Of a stretch of DNA of 35,813 bases, positions 35,501 through 35,813 are shown piece by piece. The notes beneath the pieces were generated by a model. That model searched no databases, was not told the origin of the DNA, and saw nothing but the letters and a program-made list of their open reading frames with translations. The position numbers were made by a program, and so were the translations under genes. Each line of letters begins with the position of its first letter. The first letter of the stretch is position 1. The DNA comes from an uncultured Ectothiorhodospiraceae bacterium (GTDB lineage: Bacteria > Pseudomonadota > Gammaproteobacteria > XJ16 > Halofilaceae): assembly GCA_913055615.1 (NCBI GenBank), contig CAJXKK010000026.1, positions 1 through 35,813 of the forward strand. The letters are read 5' to 3'.

Positions 35501-35813
35501 CGGATACGAACTGCCGGCAGCGTTCGCTGTCGGAGTGCTCGAATACGTGTTGTGGCGAGCCCTGCTCCTCGACCTGGCCGTCGTGCAGGAAAACCACCTG
35601 GCTCGAGACGTCGCGCGCGAAGCCCATCTCATGAGTCACCATCACCATCGTCCGGCCCTCCTCGGCAAGGCCGCGTATCGCGCGCAGTACCTCGCCAACC
35701 AGTTCCGGGTCGAGGGCCGAGGTGGGTTCGTCGAACAGCAGCACGCGCGGCTCCATGGCCAGCGCGCGCGCGATGGCCGTGCGCTGCTGCTGGCCGCCGG
35801 AGAGGAACGCGGG
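35490..35813 (-). CDS. Amino acid ABC transporter ATP-binding protein (HisP/ArtP-like), partial at right edge
   Basis: The last 107 residues are visible and the N-terminus lies beyond base 35813. The signature motif LSGGQQQRTAIARALA, Walker B VLLFDEPTSALDPELVGEV, and the H-loop MVTHEMGFARD are complete. The C-terminus ends HSDSERCRQFVSAVA, typical of HisP/GlnQ-type ATPases of the polar amino acid family. This is the first visible gene of the operon. The binding protein gene begins 55 bases after its stop. Confidence 0.95.
   Translation of the reverse strand, partial: PAFLSGGQQQRTAIARALAMEPRVLLFDEPTSALDPELVGEVLRAIRGLAEEGRTMVMVTHEMGFARDVSSQVVFLHDGQVEEQGSPQHVFEHSDSERCRQFVSAVA

Overview
The window is a GC-rich (by eye well above 60 %) chromosomal segment from a gammaproteobacterium. 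The ybeL-like / leuS / lptE order matches the E. coli arrangement, the pyruvate dehydrogenase genes encode the homodimeric AceE type with a lipoyl-domain E3, and the acidic, Glu/Asp-rich proteins (an extreme case is TonB with 32 Glu-Pro pairs) would fit a halotolerant member of the Chromatiales/Ectothiorhodospiraceae. That placement is inference. I see no rRNA, tRNA, CRISPR array, prophage or intact insertion sequence.

Layout. (1) 1-6114, minus strand: pyruvate dehydrogenase operon aceE-aceF-lpdA, with lpdA cut by the left edge. Each of its two intergenic gaps holds a 152-bp element bounded by 32-bp inverted repeats. A 442-bp block (lipoyl domain, leader and element) is duplicated in front of aceF and lpdA. 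(2) 6383-8563: argG, a small PGPGW-family membrane protein and an unrecognised membrane-anchored protein. (3) 8803-11961: an OmpR-type response regulator divergent from a hybrid histidine kinase, across a 570-bp gap. (4) 12129-17629: a KefB/KefC-like CPA2 transporter whose ion-site Gln-Asp pair reads Lys-Tyr, a PatB/MalY-type C-S lyase, and a large MscS-type channel. (5) 17711-23353: ybeL-like zinc-ribbon gene divergent from leuS, then lptE and a family 9 glycosyltransferase. (6) 23354-23890: an intergenic array of REP-like repeats, several of which recur inverted in the leuS leader. (7) 23891-27289: YdcF-family protein, DUF3299 periplasmic protein, and a two-gene MacB/LolCDE-like ABC transporter. 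(8) 27336-29839: a Fur-box-like site followed by exbB-exbD-exbD-tonB, where the second ExbD has Asn in place of the essential membrane Asp. (9) 29840-30618: gene-poor stretch with a truncated polysaccharide pyruvyl transferase remnant. (10) 30619-33023: PYROXD2-like FAD oxidoreductase and a dimethylarginine dimethylaminohydrolase. (11) 33135-35813, minus strand: a polar amino acid ABC transporter of the arginine/lysine/histidine type, with its ATPase gene cut by the right edge.

How the parts relate. Most genes are ordinary housekeeping functions. The points most worth following are the duplicated and internally inverted element in the pdh operon, the paired ExbD proteins with one proton-site mutant, the altered KefC-like transporter, the composite repeat family, and the possible link between methylarginine breakdown and the neighbouring cationic amino acid importer. 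No single locus here is clearly a new defence or biosynthetic system.
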